A stretch of 25,315 nucleotides of DNA. Origin: SCQX01 sp035720945 (GTDB lineage: Bacteria > Pseudomonadota > Gammaproteobacteria > Burkholderiales > Burkholderiaceae_B). A program made the translations under genes and the position numbers. Position 1 is the first letter of the stretch. The number at the start of each line of letters is the position of its first letter. Below, in pieces: positions 1 through 9,426 of the stretch. Under the pieces are notes generated by a model. That model was not told the origin of the DNA. It searched no databases and was given only the letters and a program-made list of their open reading frames with translations. The DNA lies in assembly GCA_035720945.1 (NCBI GenBank), contig DASTNK010000075.1, forward strand, positions 1 to 25,315, written 5' to 3'.

Positions 1-1481
1 TTGCCACCATGCGGCGCGGCGCCACGTTGCGCCTTTTGCGCAGCGGGCGTGTACGTGGCGACCAGATCGGCTTGATGACTGCCCACATCCCCTCCAACCA
101 CTCCCTTGAGGCTCAATCCGCCCGGCAGGCCTGGCCAGAACGCCGCCAGATTCGGTGCCCGCAGGTCCAGATCCAGCCGGTTTCTGGGCTCGCCCAAAGC
201 GCCTTTCGCCTTGATGTGATCGGCCCCCAGGAGCAGATCCAGATCCAGGCCCTCGATCTTCAGGTTCTGCCACGATGGCGCACTGGCCGGCGCCCTATCG
301 ACCACTTCGCGCTGCGCGGCCTCGGCCTTCAAGTGACCGGATAACGGCTGGCGGTTCCATGACGACCCTTTGTCGAAGACGACATTGAGCACCATGGATT
401 GTGGAACACGGTGGTCACGCAACCGGGCGTCGAAATCCGCCGACATGGTCAGAATCGCCGGTGGCAAGGATGCCCCTGCCAGCGCTTTCACATCGAGTTT
501 CCGGGCCTGCAACGACCCCGTCACGTGATCGCGCACGACACCATTTTCCACTTGGGAAGCCCAGTCGAACCGGCCCTTCAGAAGCGAGCCATCCGCCAGC
601 CCCAGTTCGATGGTGGCGCTGCGCAACGGAAAAACACCGGTGGGCGTGAGGTTCGCGCTCGCATCCAGATTCAGGCTTTGACCACGCCCCGCCACTGTCA
701 CGGCGAGTTGATCGGCCGTCCCTTGCGCCTTCACGTCGATTGTTGCGGCACACCCCCCCGATTCCGGGGACGTTTGCTTGATGGCAGGCAGCGTGGGGAC
801 GTAGCGGCGCACGCATAGCGGCGAATCCTTGCCGTGGCCGCTCAGGTCCAGAATGAGGTGTGCATCCAGCGGCCACGGCTGGCGCAGATCCAGCAATGTC
901 ACATCACCGTGCGCCGCAACCCGCATTCCCTGGCTCGACACGTCGACATGCCTCAAGTCCAGCCGGGCCTTGCCATCGAGCAATGAGAACGACCCGTCCA
1001 ATCCATTGACGGCCACCGGCACGGGTTTGCCATTCCGGCTGAGCGCGAAACGCCCCACCGACAGACGATCCAGCACGATCGCCAACGGCACCACCGGCAT
1101 GGAGAACGGCCCCGTGTCCGGAGCCGGCCGCGCCGGGGTGCGCAGGTTCAGATCCACGGAGTCGGCCGACACATCGACCCCATGCAGGCGATGTTCGATC
1201 AGGTCGGGCCATGCCACCCGCACCTGCGCGCCGGCCAGGCGCAACGAGAAATCGGCCATGTCGAGGGACAGTGCCTGGACCCCCACCCCTTCCCACAGCG
1301 AACCGCTCACACCCTGGATTTGCCCGCCCAGTTGCGCCACAGCTGTCGTCAGCACCCAGCGGGTGCCCGCGGGCGAACGAATCACCCAGTACAGAAAGCC
1401 GCAGGCCACGGCGAGGAGCAGGACCAGCGTGGGGCCCGCCCAAATGGCGACCCGGCGCGGCCAGCGCCACAAGGCGTTCAA
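1..1481 (-). CDS. tamB: TamB, inner-membrane-anchored translocation/assembly module (partial, N-terminal 493 codons)
   Basis: Reading the minus strand from a TTG at 1481 gives an open frame with no stop to the window edge, so the C-terminal part, including the DUF490 domain, is missing. The N-terminus has a basic stretch (LNALWRWPRR) followed by one hydrophobic membrane segment at about residues 11-33. It continues as beta-rich sequence with repeats such as VSGSLWEGVGVQALSLDMADF and the later APNLAAFWPGLPGGLSLKG, typical of TamB/AsmA-like proteins. TamB is known to span the periplasm as a lipid-conducting beta-groove and to pair with TamA in the outer membrane. The TTG start overlaps the tamA stop (TTGA), implying translational coupling; no ATG or GTG start upstream fits. 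The start is inferred, and the family call is firm because of the tamA neighbour. Confidence 0.88.
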   Translation of the reverse strand, partial: MNALWRWPRRVAIWAGPTLVLLLAVACGFLYWVIRSPAGTRWVLTTAVAQLGGQIQGVSGSLWEGVGVQALSLDMADFSLRLAGAQVRVAWPDLIEHRLHGVDVSADSVDLNLRTPARPAPDTGPFSMPVVPLAIVLDRLSVGRFALSRNGKPVPVAVNGLDGSFSLLDGKARLDLRHVDVSSQGMRVAAHGDVTLLDLRQPWPLDAHLILDLSGHGKDSPLCVRRYVPTLPAIKQTSPESGGCAATIDVKAQGTADQLAVTVAGRGQSLNLDASANLTPTGVFPLRSATIELGLADGSLLKGRFDWASQVENGVVRDHVTGSLQARKLDVKALAGASLPPAILTMSADFDARLRDHRVPQSMVLNVVFDKGSSWNRQPLSGHLKAEAAQREVVDRAPASAPSWQNLKIEGLDLDLLLGADHIKAKGALGEPRNRLDLDLRAPNLAAFWPGLPGGLSLKGVVGGDVGSHQADLVATYTPAAQKAQRGAAPHGG

Positions 1482-3256
1482 AATGCGACCCCCATGGAAA
1501 ACACCAGACGGAGGCTATGATCATATTGACCATAGGCCACATCCACAGAGAACGGCCCGGCGGGTGTGCGCACCACGCCGCCCACGCCATATCCCAGGTG
1601 CAGCCTCATCTGCCCGAACGATTCCGCCGCGTCGCCCGCATCGACGAAGGCCTCCACACCGAAATGCTGGTTCAGATAGTGTGTGTACTGGATGCTGCCC
1701 ACCGCCAACGCCGGCGCACCGACCGTGGCGTTCCCCCGCGCGAGACCGATGCTCAGATAGCGATAGCCCCGTATTGTGTGCGCGCCACCGGTGCGATAGC
1801 CAAAGTCGTCCGGCAAGCGCGACGTCTGCGACCAGACCTTGCCCACCTGGCCACGCACTGTGAGCACGTCGCGCCGCCCGATGGGCCACCACTTTTGCGC
1901 GCGCAGGCTGGCGCGGTAGAAGGGTTCGTGCTTGTCGAGTGTGAGGCCCGCCCCCACGCCGAAATCGACCAGGTTGCCTTCACGCGGATCGTACTTGTCG
2001 TTGACATCGCGACGCAGCCAGTCCCACGTCGCCACCAGCGACGGCACGTTGTAGTCAGGCGCGCCGGAGATCCGCGTCTTGTCGTATGCTGCCACCAGCG
2101 CCCATTGCGTCTCGTACTGGATCCGGCTGCCGGAAGACGTGCGCTCCTGGCGGCGCTTCCATCCCACCGCGACGCGCTGGTTGTCCACGCCTTCGATGTT
2201 GGAATGCTGATAGAGCGTGCCGAAACTGTCTTTGTAGCCGCTCACCGTGGGGGGCAGATGCACATCGTAGAACAAGCGTTGTTGGTTCTTGTCGACACCC
2301 ACACCGGTTTCGATCCATACCGGTTTGCCGAACACGATGTTCTGACGATACAAGCCTTCCACCCGCACGCCATTGTCGCTGTCGACACCCAGCGAGCCGG
2401 TCACGCTGCGCGCGGGGGCCTCGGAGACACGCACTTGCACAGGCAGTTCCAGGTCGCCATTGGGCAGGTACGTGCCCTGCGTGATGTCGCCATCCAGGGT
2501 GACGAAGGCGCCGCGAAAGAACGATGTGGACTGCAGCGCCTGCTGCCATTCGTCCAGTTGCTGCTGGCTATATGGGTCGCCAGGGGAATAGCGAACGTAG
2601 CGTTTGATGAGCGAAGCCGGAACCCGCTTTAAACCCGATGTCCTGAGCTTACCCAGGCGCACGCGCGGCCCGCTCTCGATGTCCACATTGAGATCGGCCC
2701 TGGCCGTGGCCGCCGTCACCCGGGCCTCGGAATTGGCCAGGCGCGCGAAAAAAAAATCCCGCGAGGCCACACCATCGAGAAGCGCCGTCTTCGCGTTGCT
2801 CCAGTCGGCGTTGATGAACGGCTTGCCCTTCTTGAGCGGCCACGCCTCGCGCAGCGCTTCGATGCGCTCGGCGTACGCTGGCGCGGCGATCCCGCCCGCG
2901 AACGCCAGATGCACGCTGTTCACCGTGGTGCGCCTGCCCGGATCGATGGTGATGTTCCAGGTTTCCCCACCAATGTCCGTGCCAACGTCCAGCGTCACCT
3001 TGGGCGAAAAATACCCTTGTGTCTCGAGCGCGGACAGTGTCGCCTCGCGCGCGCGTCGGCGCAGACGCGACAGCTCGCCGCCGTCCTGATCGGTGGCGAG
3101 CCGTGTGATGACGTTGACCGCCGACGTGATGGACCGCAACGCGGCGGGCGGCACACCGCCCGGATCGATGATGACTTCAGGCGCCGAGGCCGCATACCCC
3201 TTGGCACACAGGCTCGTGGCCAGTGCCAAGGCGAGTAGCGGTCGGCGCGCACGCAC
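1478..3256 (-). CDS. tamA: TamA, Omp85-family outer-membrane protein
   Basis: The product has about 592 residues. The chosen GTG start at 3256 shares one base with the TAG stop of mrp (TAGTG) and leads directly into a signal peptide (RARRPLLALALATSLCAKG, with likely cleavage near YAA-S). An upstream in-frame extension would run through mrp and is rejected. After the signal come POTRA-like modules at about residues 25-270 (GYFSPKVTLDVG; VRLGKLRTSGLKRVPASLI). A C-terminal Omp85 barrel follows, with the motif GGAHTIRGYRYLS and a terminal aromatic residue (SMGVAF), as expected for a BAM substrate. The length matches the roughly 580-residue TamA family. Its known role is outer-membrane biogenesis together with TamB, encoded immediately downstream. 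Confidence 0.93.
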   Translation of the reverse strand: MRARRPLLALALATSLCAKGYAASAPEVIIDPGGVPPAALRSITSAVNVITRLATDQDGGELSRLRRRAREATLSALETQGYFSPKVTLDVGTDIGGETWNITIDPGRRTTVNSVHLAFAGGIAAPAYAERIEALREAWPLKKGKPFINADWSNAKTALLDGVASRDFFFARLANSEARVTAATARADLNVDIESGPRVRLGKLRTSGLKRVPASLIKRYVRYSPGDPYSQQQLDEWQQALQSTSFFRGAFVTLDGDITQGTYLPNGDLELPVQVRVSEAPARSVTGSLGVDSDNGVRVEGLYRQNIVFGKPVWIETGVGVDKNQQRLFYDVHLPPTVSGYKDSFGTLYQHSNIEGVDNQRVAVGWKRRQERTSSGSRIQYETQWALVAAYDKTRISGAPDYNVPSLVATWDWLRRDVNDKYDPREGNLVDFGVGAGLTLDKHEPFYRASLRAQKWWPIGRRDVLTVRGQVGKVWSQTSRLPDDFGYRTGGAHTIRGYRYLSIGLARGNATVGAPALAVGSIQYTHYLNQHFGVEAFVDAGDAAESFGQMRLHLGYGVGGVVRTPAGPFSVDVAYGQYDHSLRLVFSMGVAF

Positions 3257-4350
3257 TACGCGCCGCTCTCGCCCACCGCCCGGGCGACCACGGACGGCTT
3301 CTTGCCCGCCTGGTCCAGGGGCAGCCTGGCCACGCCGACCGCCAGCTTGTGCGCCACATCGTGGTACAGCGTGGCGATCTCGCCATCGGGTTCGGCCACC
3401 ACGGTGGGGTTGCCCGAATCGGTCTGGGTGCGAATGGCCATCACCAGCGGCAGCCCGCCGAGCCATGGCAGATTGAATTCGGCCGCGAGATCGCGCCCGC
3501 CATCCTGTCCGAAGATGGGTTCGACATGACCACAATTCGAGCAAATGTGCACCGACATGTTTTCGACCACGCCCAGCACGGGCACGTCCACCTTCTGGAA
3601 CATGCGCAGACCTTTGCGGGCGTCCGCCAGGGCAAGGTCTTGCGGCGTGGTCACGATCACCGCGCCGGTGAGCGGCACCTTTTGCGCCATGGTCAGCGCG
3701 ATGTCGCCGGTTCCCGGCGGCATGTCGACGATGAGATAGTCGAGGTCGTTCCAGTTCGTCAGGCTCAGCAACTGCTGCAGGGCCTGCGTGACCATGGGCC
3801 CGCGCCAGATGGCTGGCGCATCGCTGTCGACAAGAAAACCTATGGAGTTGGCCTGCAGTCCGTGAGCGCTCATGGGCAGCATGGTCTTGCCATCCAGGCT
3901 TTTCGGACGCCCCGAAAGACCCAGCATCATGGGCACGCTGGGGCCATAAATGTCGGCATCGAGCAGGCCCACGGTGGCGCCCTGCGCCATCAGGGCCAGC
4001 GCCACGTTCACGGCGGTGGTGCTCTTGCCCACCCCGCCCTTGCCCGAGGCCACGGCGATGATGTTGCGCACGTTGGGCAGGCGATGCAGCGTCTTCTGCA
4101 CGGCATGCGCGGCGATGACCACGCGGCAGACCAGATCCTTCAGCACGACACCCAGAGGGTGGATCGCGGTTTCAATTCGTTTCCGCAACAGGGCCTGCCC
4201 ATTGTGCAATGGATAGCCGAGCGTTACAGTAAGGCATAGGTCGGTATTATCCAGCCGTATGCCGTCCTCGGCGATATCCAGCCGCAAATCGGTCCTGGGG
4301 TCTGTGACTTCCGCGAGCGCGGCACGTATCTGTTCAGTGTTCGGGTTCAT
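3256..4350 (-). CDS. mrp: Mrp/ApbC/NBP35-family iron-sulfur cluster carrier ATPase
   Basis: The product has 364 residues, the usual Mrp length. The ATG at 4350 (MNPNTEQIRAAL) is preferred over an in-frame ATG 48 bases upstream because families of this type begin at that point. The N-terminal part (about 1-85) is a MIP18/DUF59-type domain. A deviant Walker A, SGKGGVGKST, lies at residues 102-111, with the DADIYGPSVP switch motif at about 131-140. A CSNC pair (C270, C273) can bind a bridging 4Fe-4S cluster, and VDMPPGTGD at about 208 is the second nucleotide motif. These proteins carry Fe-S clusters to apoproteins in the cytoplasm. The gene heads the mrp-tamA-tamB run and is divergent from the small membrane protein at 4450. 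Confidence 0.95.
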   Translation of the reverse strand: MNPNTEQIRAALAEVTDPRTDLRLDIAEDGIRLDNTDLCLTVTLGYPLHNGQALLRKRIETAIHPLGVVLKDLVCRVVIAAHAVQKTLHRLPNVRNIIAVASGKGGVGKSTTAVNVALALMAQGATVGLLDADIYGPSVPMMLGLSGRPKSLDGKTMLPMSAHGLQANSIGFLVDSDAPAIWRGPMVTQALQQLLSLTNWNDLDYLIVDMPPGTGDIALTMAQKVPLTGAVIVTTPQDLALADARKGLRMFQKVDVPVLGVVENMSVHICSNCGHVEPIFGQDGGRDLAAEFNLPWLGGLPLVMAIRTQTDSGNPTVVAEPDGEIATLYHDVAHKLAVGVARLPLDQAGKKPSVVARAVGESGA

Positions 4351-4449
4351 AACTAAGGACTTTCCGCCTGGAAAATTGACGACCTCGCCAAGCCTCAAGG
4401 ATAGCGGATTGGCGCAACATTTTTCCGGAGATGGTATCCACTAAACGCA

Positions 4450-4698
4450 ATGAACACATTCAATCAACTACTTCGCGGGGTGCTTTTCCTCGTGCTCGCG
4501 GTGTTCGGCATGGCCATGGCTGTCATTTTCATGATTTCCACGACCATTGCAATCGGCGTGCTGTACGTCGTGGCCCGCATCAAGGGACGCCCGTTCGGCG
4601 TCAAGGCCTACTGGGATCAGCGTCGCCACCCCGGCGCGCAGAAAAACACCTTCAAGAACAAAGACGTCGTCGACGTCGAGATGCGCGAAATCCACTGA
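4450..4698 (+). CDS. Small single- or double-pass inner-membrane protein of unknown function
   Basis: The product has 82 residues. It starts MNTFNQLLRG, followed by a strongly hydrophobic stretch at about residues 7-41 (LFLVLAVFGMAMAVIFMISTTIAIG), long enough for one or two membrane passes. The tail is basic and hydrophilic (RIKGRPFGVKAYWDQRR) and ends in an acidic segment. Strong hydrophobic periodicity and an ATG about 100 bases from the divergent mrp start support a real gene. I recall similar short proteins near metG in related betaproteobacteria, but I do not know a function. It could form a transcription unit with metG, although a 213-base gap separates them. Confidence 0.75.
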   Translation: MNTFNQLLRGVLFLVLAVFGMAMAVIFMISTTIAIGVLYVVARIKGRPFGVKAYWDQRRHPGAQKNTFKNKDVVDVEMREIH

Positions 4699-4702
4699 TA
4701 AC

Positions 4703-4742
4703 GGCCGTAGCCGGCCGCCACGCCACTGTTGGCTACGAGTGG
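4703..4742 (+). other. Intergenic hairpins between the small membrane gene and metG
   Basis: Two short inverted repeats follow the stop at 4698: GGCCG/CGGCC (4703-4707 and 4712-4716) and CCACT/AGTGG (4723-4727 and 4738-4742). Neither is followed by a clear T-tract, so they are weak terminator candidates at best. Further on, a TAAAAT hexamer at 4825-4830 could be a -10 element for metG, but no good -35 sits at the right distance. Confidence 0.25.
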
Positions 4743-4911
4743 TAACTCTTCGTTAACCCGCAGCCCTGTCTCCTTGCTCGCCCCCGCCTACCGGCGGCGG
4801 CGGACGCCTTTGCCGCAAAAGTCCTAAAATACAGGGTTTTCCGCCTCCCACAGGGGTTCCCGCCCCATCGGGCGGATCGATCCCACTTACCTCGTCACGC
4901 CCACTGCCCCC

Positions 4912-6987
4912 ATGCCGCGCACAGTCTTCGTCACCACCGCCCTGCCCTATGCCAATGGCTCGTTCCACCTTGGCCATATCCTAGAATACATCCAGGCCGA
5001 TATCTGGGTGCGCTCGATGCGGATGGCCGGCCATACCGTGCATTTCGTGGGCGCCGACGACGCGCATGGCGCCCCCATCATGCTGAAGGCGGAAAGCGAG
5101 GGCATCACGCCGCGTGAACTGGTGGCGCGCTACGCCAGCGAACGCCCGCTGTACCTGAACAGTTTCCATATCGCCTTCGATCACTGGCACTCCACCGATT
5201 CAGCGGAGAACGTCGCGCTGTCCCAGGGCATCTACACCCAATTGAAGGCGGCGGGCTTCATCGCCACCCGCACCATCGAACAGTTCTACGACCCGGTCAA
5301 GGGCATGTTCCTGCCCGATCGCTACATCAAGGGCGAGTGCCCGCGCTGCCACACCAAGGACCAGTACGGCGACGCCTGCGAGAACTGCGGCGCGGTGTAC
5401 GCGCCCACCGAACTCATCGAGCCATACTCCACCCTGACCAACGCCAAGCCGGTGCTGAAATCGTCGGAGCACTTCTTCTTCAAGCTGTCCGACCCGCGTT
5501 GCGTGGCGTTCCTGCGCCAATGGACCACGGGCATCAACAGCCAGGGGCGCAAGCGCCTGCAGAGCGAAGTGCTGGCCAAGACCCGGGAATGGCTGGGCGG
5601 CGACGAAGACCCGGACACCCACATGGCCGACTGGGACATCTCGCGGGACGCCCCCTATTTCGGCATCGAAATTCCCGACACGCCGGGCAAATACTTCTAC
5701 GTGTGGCTGGACGCCCCGGTGGGCTATCTGGCGTCACTCGAGGCCTATTGCGGGAAGACGGGCCTGGATTTCCAGGCATTGATCGACCCGAACGGCACCA
5801 CCGAGCAGGTGCACTTCATCGGCAAGGACATCGTCTACTTCCATGCCCTGTTCTGGCCGGCCATGCTGAAATTCGCCGGGCGCAAGACCCCTGACAGCAT
5901 CAACGTGCATGGCTTCGTCACCGTGGACGGCCAGAAGATGTCCAAGAGCCGCGGCACCGGCATCTCGCCGCTGCGCTACCTCGACATCGGCATGAACGCG
6001 GAATGGCTGCGCTACTACTTCGCCGCCAAGCTCAACGCGCGCGTCGAGGATGTGGATTTCGTCGCCAACGACTTCGTCACCCGCATCAACAGCGACCTGG
6101 TCGGCAAGTACGTCAACATCGCCAGCCGTGCCGCCAATTTCATCAACAAGCATTTCGACGGCGCGTTGGGCTATGCGGGCGACACTGGCGCACTGCGCAC
6201 CGAGCTGGCCGATACGGCGCGCGAAGTGCAGGAATTGTTCGAATCGCGCGACTACAGCCGCGCGGTGCGCCGCATCATGGCGCATGCCGACGCGATCAAC
6301 CAAGCCTTCGACACCGCCCAGCCGTGGGTCAAGGCCAAGGGCATCGCCACAGCGCCCGACGAACAAAAAACCGAGCTGCAGGACACCTGCTCGCGCGCGT
6401 TGGCCGGGTTCAAGGCCCTGACGGTCATGCTCGCCCCTGTGCTGCCCGCGCTGGCGCAACGCGTGGCGTCGGAGCTTTTCGGCGAAGGCGACGGCTATCT
6501 GTGGACCGATGCCGCCAAGCTGCCGACGCGCGTCAGCCCGTTCAAGCATCTCATGCAGCGCGTCGATCCCAAGGTGTTCGAAGAACTGTTCGACAAACCC
6601 GAGGAACCCGCCCCCGCGCCGGTTCCGGGTGGCGAGGCCATCGCCGACGTCATCGACATCAAGGACTTTTCCAAGATCGATCTGCGCATCGCCAAGATCG
6701 TCGATTGCAGCGAAGTCGAGGGCTCGGACAAACTGCTGCGCCTGAGCCTGGATGTGGATGAAGGTCGCCTGCGACAGGTGTTCTCGGGAATCAAGTCGGC
6801 CTATGCGCCGCAAGACTTGATCGGAAAACTGACGGTGCTGGTGGCCAACCTGGCGCCGCGCAAGATGCGTTTCGGCGTGTCGGAGGGCATGGTGCTGGCC
6901 GCCAGCCACCGCGACGAAAAAGCCGACGGCGGCATCTACATACTCGAACCCTGGCCCGGCGCTCGGCCCGGCATGCGCATCAACTGA
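4912..6987 (+). CDS. metG: Methionyl-tRNA synthetase
   Basis: The product has 691 residues, matching the long bacterial MetRS form, and charges tRNA-Met with methionine in the cytoplasm. The class I HIGH motif appears as HLGH (residues 19-22) after the typical start MPRTVFVTTALPYANG. A four-cysteine zinc knuckle (CPRC...CENC) begins at about residue 143. KMSKS lies at residues 342-346 (DGQKMSKSRG). An anticodon-binding helical domain follows, then a C-terminal EMAP/Trbp111-type tRNA-binding OB fold from about residue 582 (IDLRIAKIVDCSEVEGSDKLL), which dimerises the long form. The stop overlaps the convergent kch stop by 8 bases. The annotation is secure. Confidence 0.99.
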   Translation: MPRTVFVTTALPYANGSFHLGHILEYIQADIWVRSMRMAGHTVHFVGADDAHGAPIMLKAESEGITPRELVARYASERPLYLNSFHIAFDHWHSTDSAENVALSQGIYTQLKAAGFIATRTIEQFYDPVKGMFLPDRYIKGECPRCHTKDQYGDACENCGAVYAPTELIEPYSTLTNAKPVLKSSEHFFFKLSDPRCVAFLRQWTTGINSQGRKRLQSEVLAKTREWLGGDEDPDTHMADWDISRDAPYFGIEIPDTPGKYFYVWLDAPVGYLASLEAYCGKTGLDFQALIDPNGTTEQVHFIGKDIVYFHALFWPAMLKFAGRKTPDSINVHGFVTVDGQKMSKSRGTGISPLRYLDIGMNAEWLRYYFAAKLNARVEDVDFVANDFVTRINSDLVGKYVNIASRAANFINKHFDGALGYAGDTGALRTELADTAREVQELFESRDYSRAVRRIMAHADAINQAFDTAQPWVKAKGIATAPDEQKTELQDTCSRALAGFKALTVMLAPVLPALAQRVASELFGEGDGYLWTDAAKLPTRVSPFKHLMQRVDPKVFEELFDKPEEPAPAPVPGGEAIADVIDIKDFSKIDLRIAKIVDCSEVEGSDKLLRLSLDVDEGRLRQVFSGIKSAYAPQDLIGKLTVLVANLAPRKMRFGVSEGMVLAASHRDEKADGGIYILEPWPGARPGMRIN

Positions 6988-8194
6988 CCACGTTCGGCGC
7001 GGCCGTCTCGGCAAACAGCATATGGGAAATCATCTCGCTGTCGAGCGGCTCGCCGCTGAGTGTGCGTGACAACACTTCGCCACCCAGCAACTGCAGCGAC
7101 AGCACCATATCTGGCCCCACGCGCTTGATCTTCTCGAGGTGCGTGGTCGTGTTCGCCAGCGCCACGGTCTTGGTGTCGGGTCCGCCCACTTCTTTTGCCG
7201 CCAGCACGATGAAGGCATTTTCGGCGTCATCGTTGCGCAGGGCCAGAATGTACTTAGCCTTGGCGGCACCCGCCTCGGTCAACGCCGATTCCTCGGACGG
7301 ATCGCCCACGATCAGGTCGGCCCCTTCGGGGTAGACGTGGCTCACGTCCTCCGGCACGATGACAGTGACGTCGAAGCCCCGCGCGCGCATGCCCTTGTAG
7401 ACACTCTGGGCCAGGGGCGTAGCGCCCGCGATGATGATGTGGTTCTTTCTCATGACATTGTTCAATCGCCCCTTTACAAGGCGCTTCAGGTTGCCGCCGA
7501 TGATCGGCCCGATGATCGCGCTCACCGACGTGGCAAACACGGTGATGCCCATGATGATGATGGAGACCGTGAACAGCCGGCTCGACGCGGTGTGAGGGGT
7601 GATATCGCCATACCCCACGGTGGACATCGACACGACGGCGAAATACAGCGCCGAGACGATGTCATGGATGGGCGGTTGGAATTCATCCCCCAGGTACAGC
7701 GCGCCAAACACCGCGTAGACCAGCAACGACAGGATGCTCAGGACAGCGAAAAGGCTGCCCGCCGCCAAGCTGGAGCGATCGAACCGCCGCCAGTAGGCGA
7801 TGAGCATCAACACCAGCGCCAGGGTGTAGGCGGCCAGGCCTAGATGGTCGTGTCCGCCGCTCCAGAGCGCGATGGTGCCCGTGACGATCAACAACAGCAA
7901 TGAAAACGCCCAGGCGATGCGGGCGCGCAGGATCAGGCCGATGGCCATGATCTGCAGACTCACGCCGAGAATCAGACGTGGGATCTCGACCAGCCCCACC
8001 GAGTCGAGAAAGAGGCGAAGGTGCTCGAACGAGAACCACGACAGCCAGCTCTGGGGTTGGGCCGCGCGCACCGCCGACACCCCTGGCTGGAGAAACGTGA
8101 ATCCGTCGATCGCCACCAGTACCGCCACAAACCAATGCAGCGGAAAGGCCGCGTATAGCCGCCGTATCTGATTGCGCAGCCAGACAACTCTCAA
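6980..8194 (-). CDS. kch: Kch-type voltage-gated-like potassium channel with cytoplasmic RCK domain
   Basis: The product has 404 residues, close to E. coli Kch. Several hydrophobic segments fill residues 15-225, and the potassium selectivity filter TVGYGD is intact at residues 192-197. A pore-lining helix follows, and then an RCK/TrkA-N domain (HIIIAGATPLAQSVYKGM; ILALRNDDAENAFIVLAAKE). The Rossmann glycines are degenerate (GATPLAQ), as I recall for E. coli Kch, so classical NAD binding is doubtful. The long C-terminal match to Kch (KIKRVGPDMVLSLQLLGGE) supports orthology. The start is a TTG at 8194 with a good ribosome site (AGGA at 8205-8202, seven bases upstream); no ATG is available near the N-terminus. 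The gene converges on metG with an 8-base overlap. Confidence 0.93.
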   Translation of the reverse strand: MRVVWLRNQIRRLYAAFPLHWFVAVLVAIDGFTFLQPGVSAVRAAQPQSWLSWFSFEHLRLFLDSVGLVEIPRLILGVSLQIMAIGLILRARIAWAFSLLLLIVTGTIALWSGGHDHLGLAAYTLALVLMLIAYWRRFDRSSLAAGSLFAVLSILSLLVYAVFGALYLGDEFQPPIHDIVSALYFAVVSMSTVGYGDITPHTASSRLFTVSIIIMGITVFATSVSAIIGPIIGGNLKRLVKGRLNNVMRKNHIIIAGATPLAQSVYKGMRARGFDVTVIVPEDVSHVYPEGADLIVGDPSEESALTEAGAAKAKYILALRNDDAENAFIVLAAKEVGGPDTKTVALANTTTHLEKIKRVGPDMVLSLQLLGGEVLSRTLSGEPLDSEMISHMLFAETAAPNVVS

Positions 8195-8460
8195 ACGGGA
8201 ATCCTCACACGGCGATAGCAGCGACGATGATGACGACGTGTCATCGCCGGCGCCGGATGGACCGGGGCCTCTTCCGCATTGACTCGCCGGGGCAGGGTTT
8301 CATTCAAAGAGAACAGGGCCGGGCAGACGATCAAAACGGGAAGAGGCGGCGAACCTCAAGTTTAGCCCACGCCATTTACCCCTGCCATGCCGTTCGATCC
8401 GCAGATCGCCAACAAGGCGCCTCGAGTAAAATGCGGAATTGAGATTTCCCGTGTGCCTCA

Positions 8461-9426
8461 ATGACGCCTGGACGCCCCTCCGCATCACCCGATGATCGCC
8501 TGACCCCCGGTGGCCGCTCTGACGACGACGCGCAACGACATGCCGCCGGCCGGCGCAGCACCTGGGCCAGCGTCGCCGTCAACGTTTGCCTGATCATCAT
8601 GCAGGCCACGATTGGCACGCTGGCGCATTCGCAGGCGCTGATCGCCGATGCCATCCATTCACTGTCCGACCTGCTCTCGGACGGCATCGTCCTGGTGGCG
8701 GGCAAGCACAGCCACAAGGCGCCCGACGCCGATCACCCCTACGGCCATTTACGCTTCGAAACCGCCGCGACGCTGGCGTTGGGCGCGATCCTGCTGGCGG
8801 TGGGCGCCGGCATGCTCTGGAACGCGTTCGAGCATCTGCAACAAAGCCCAGAATCCGATGGCCGCGTGAGCGCGGCCGCGCTGGTGGCGGCAGTGATCAC
8901 GCTCTGTGCCAAGGAAGGGCTGTTCCGCTACATGCTGGGGGTGGCGAAGCGGGCGCGCTCGTCCATGCTGGTTGCGAACGCCTGGCACGCCCGCTCCGAC
9001 GCGGCCTCATCGTTGGTGGTGGCGGTGGGCATCATCGCCAGCCTGGCCGGCTTTCCCATGGCCGACCCGCTGGCGGCGCTGATCGTCGGGGTTATCGTGG
9101 GCCGCATGGGGTGGAAGTTCTTTCTTTCCGCCTTCAACGACCTCACCGACCGGGCCGTGGACGAGGAAACCGAGGCCCGCATCCGCGCGCACATACTGGC
9201 CACCGACGGCGTGCTGGGCATCCACGGCCTGAAAACCCGGAAGCTGGGCGACATGATCTGGGTCGAGGTCGACCTGGAAATGGACGCCGACCTGACCATC
9301 GCGCAAGGCCATGCCATCGCCGAGGCGGCGCGCGCCAACGTGTTGCGCCACGAACCGGTGCTCGACGTCATGACGCACTTCGATCCGGTGCGGGTCACTT
9401 CCGATGGGCACCAAACGCGTCGTTGA
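8461..9426 (+). CDS. Cation diffusion facilitator (CDF) family divalent metal exporter
   Basis: The product has 321 residues. A polar N-terminal tail of about 32 residues precedes six hydrophobic segments. TM2 carries ADAIHSLSD and TM5 carries NAWHARSD, giving His66/Asp70 and His176/Asp180. This is the HD-HD site A pattern usually linked to zinc-type transport in the family, although the metal cannot be fixed from sequence alone. A C-terminal cytoplasmic domain (about 215-310; GVLGIHGLKTRKLGDMIWVEVDLEMD) is the ferredoxin-like metal-sensing dimer domain. The protein is expected to export metal by proton antiport across the inner membrane. The gene is divergent from kch across 266 bases and converges on the tetR gene. 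Confidence 0.93.
   Translation: MTPGRPSASPDDRLTPGGRSDDDAQRHAAGRRSTWASVAVNVCLIIMQATIGTLAHSQALIADAIHSLSDLLSDGIVLVAGKHSHKAPDADHPYGHLRFETAATLALGAILLAVGAGMLWNAFEHLQQSPESDGRVSAAALVAAVITLCAKEGLFRYMLGVAKRARSSMLVANAWHARSDAASSLVVAVGIIASLAGFPMADPLAALIVGVIVGRMGWKFFLSAFNDLTDRAVDEETEARIRAHILATDGVLGIHGLKTRKLGDMIWVEVDLEMDADLTIAQGHAIAEAARANVLRHEPVLDVMTHFDPVRVTSDGHQTRR

Noticed and set aside
1211..2632. Long plus-strand frame of 473 codons
   Set aside because: It lies opposite tamA, whose signal peptide, POTRA and barrel motifs are clear; long antisense frames are common in GC-rich DNA.
3257..3544. N-terminal extension of the tamA frame upstream of 3256
   Set aside because: It runs through mrp in another frame; the signal peptide begins at the GTG at 3256.
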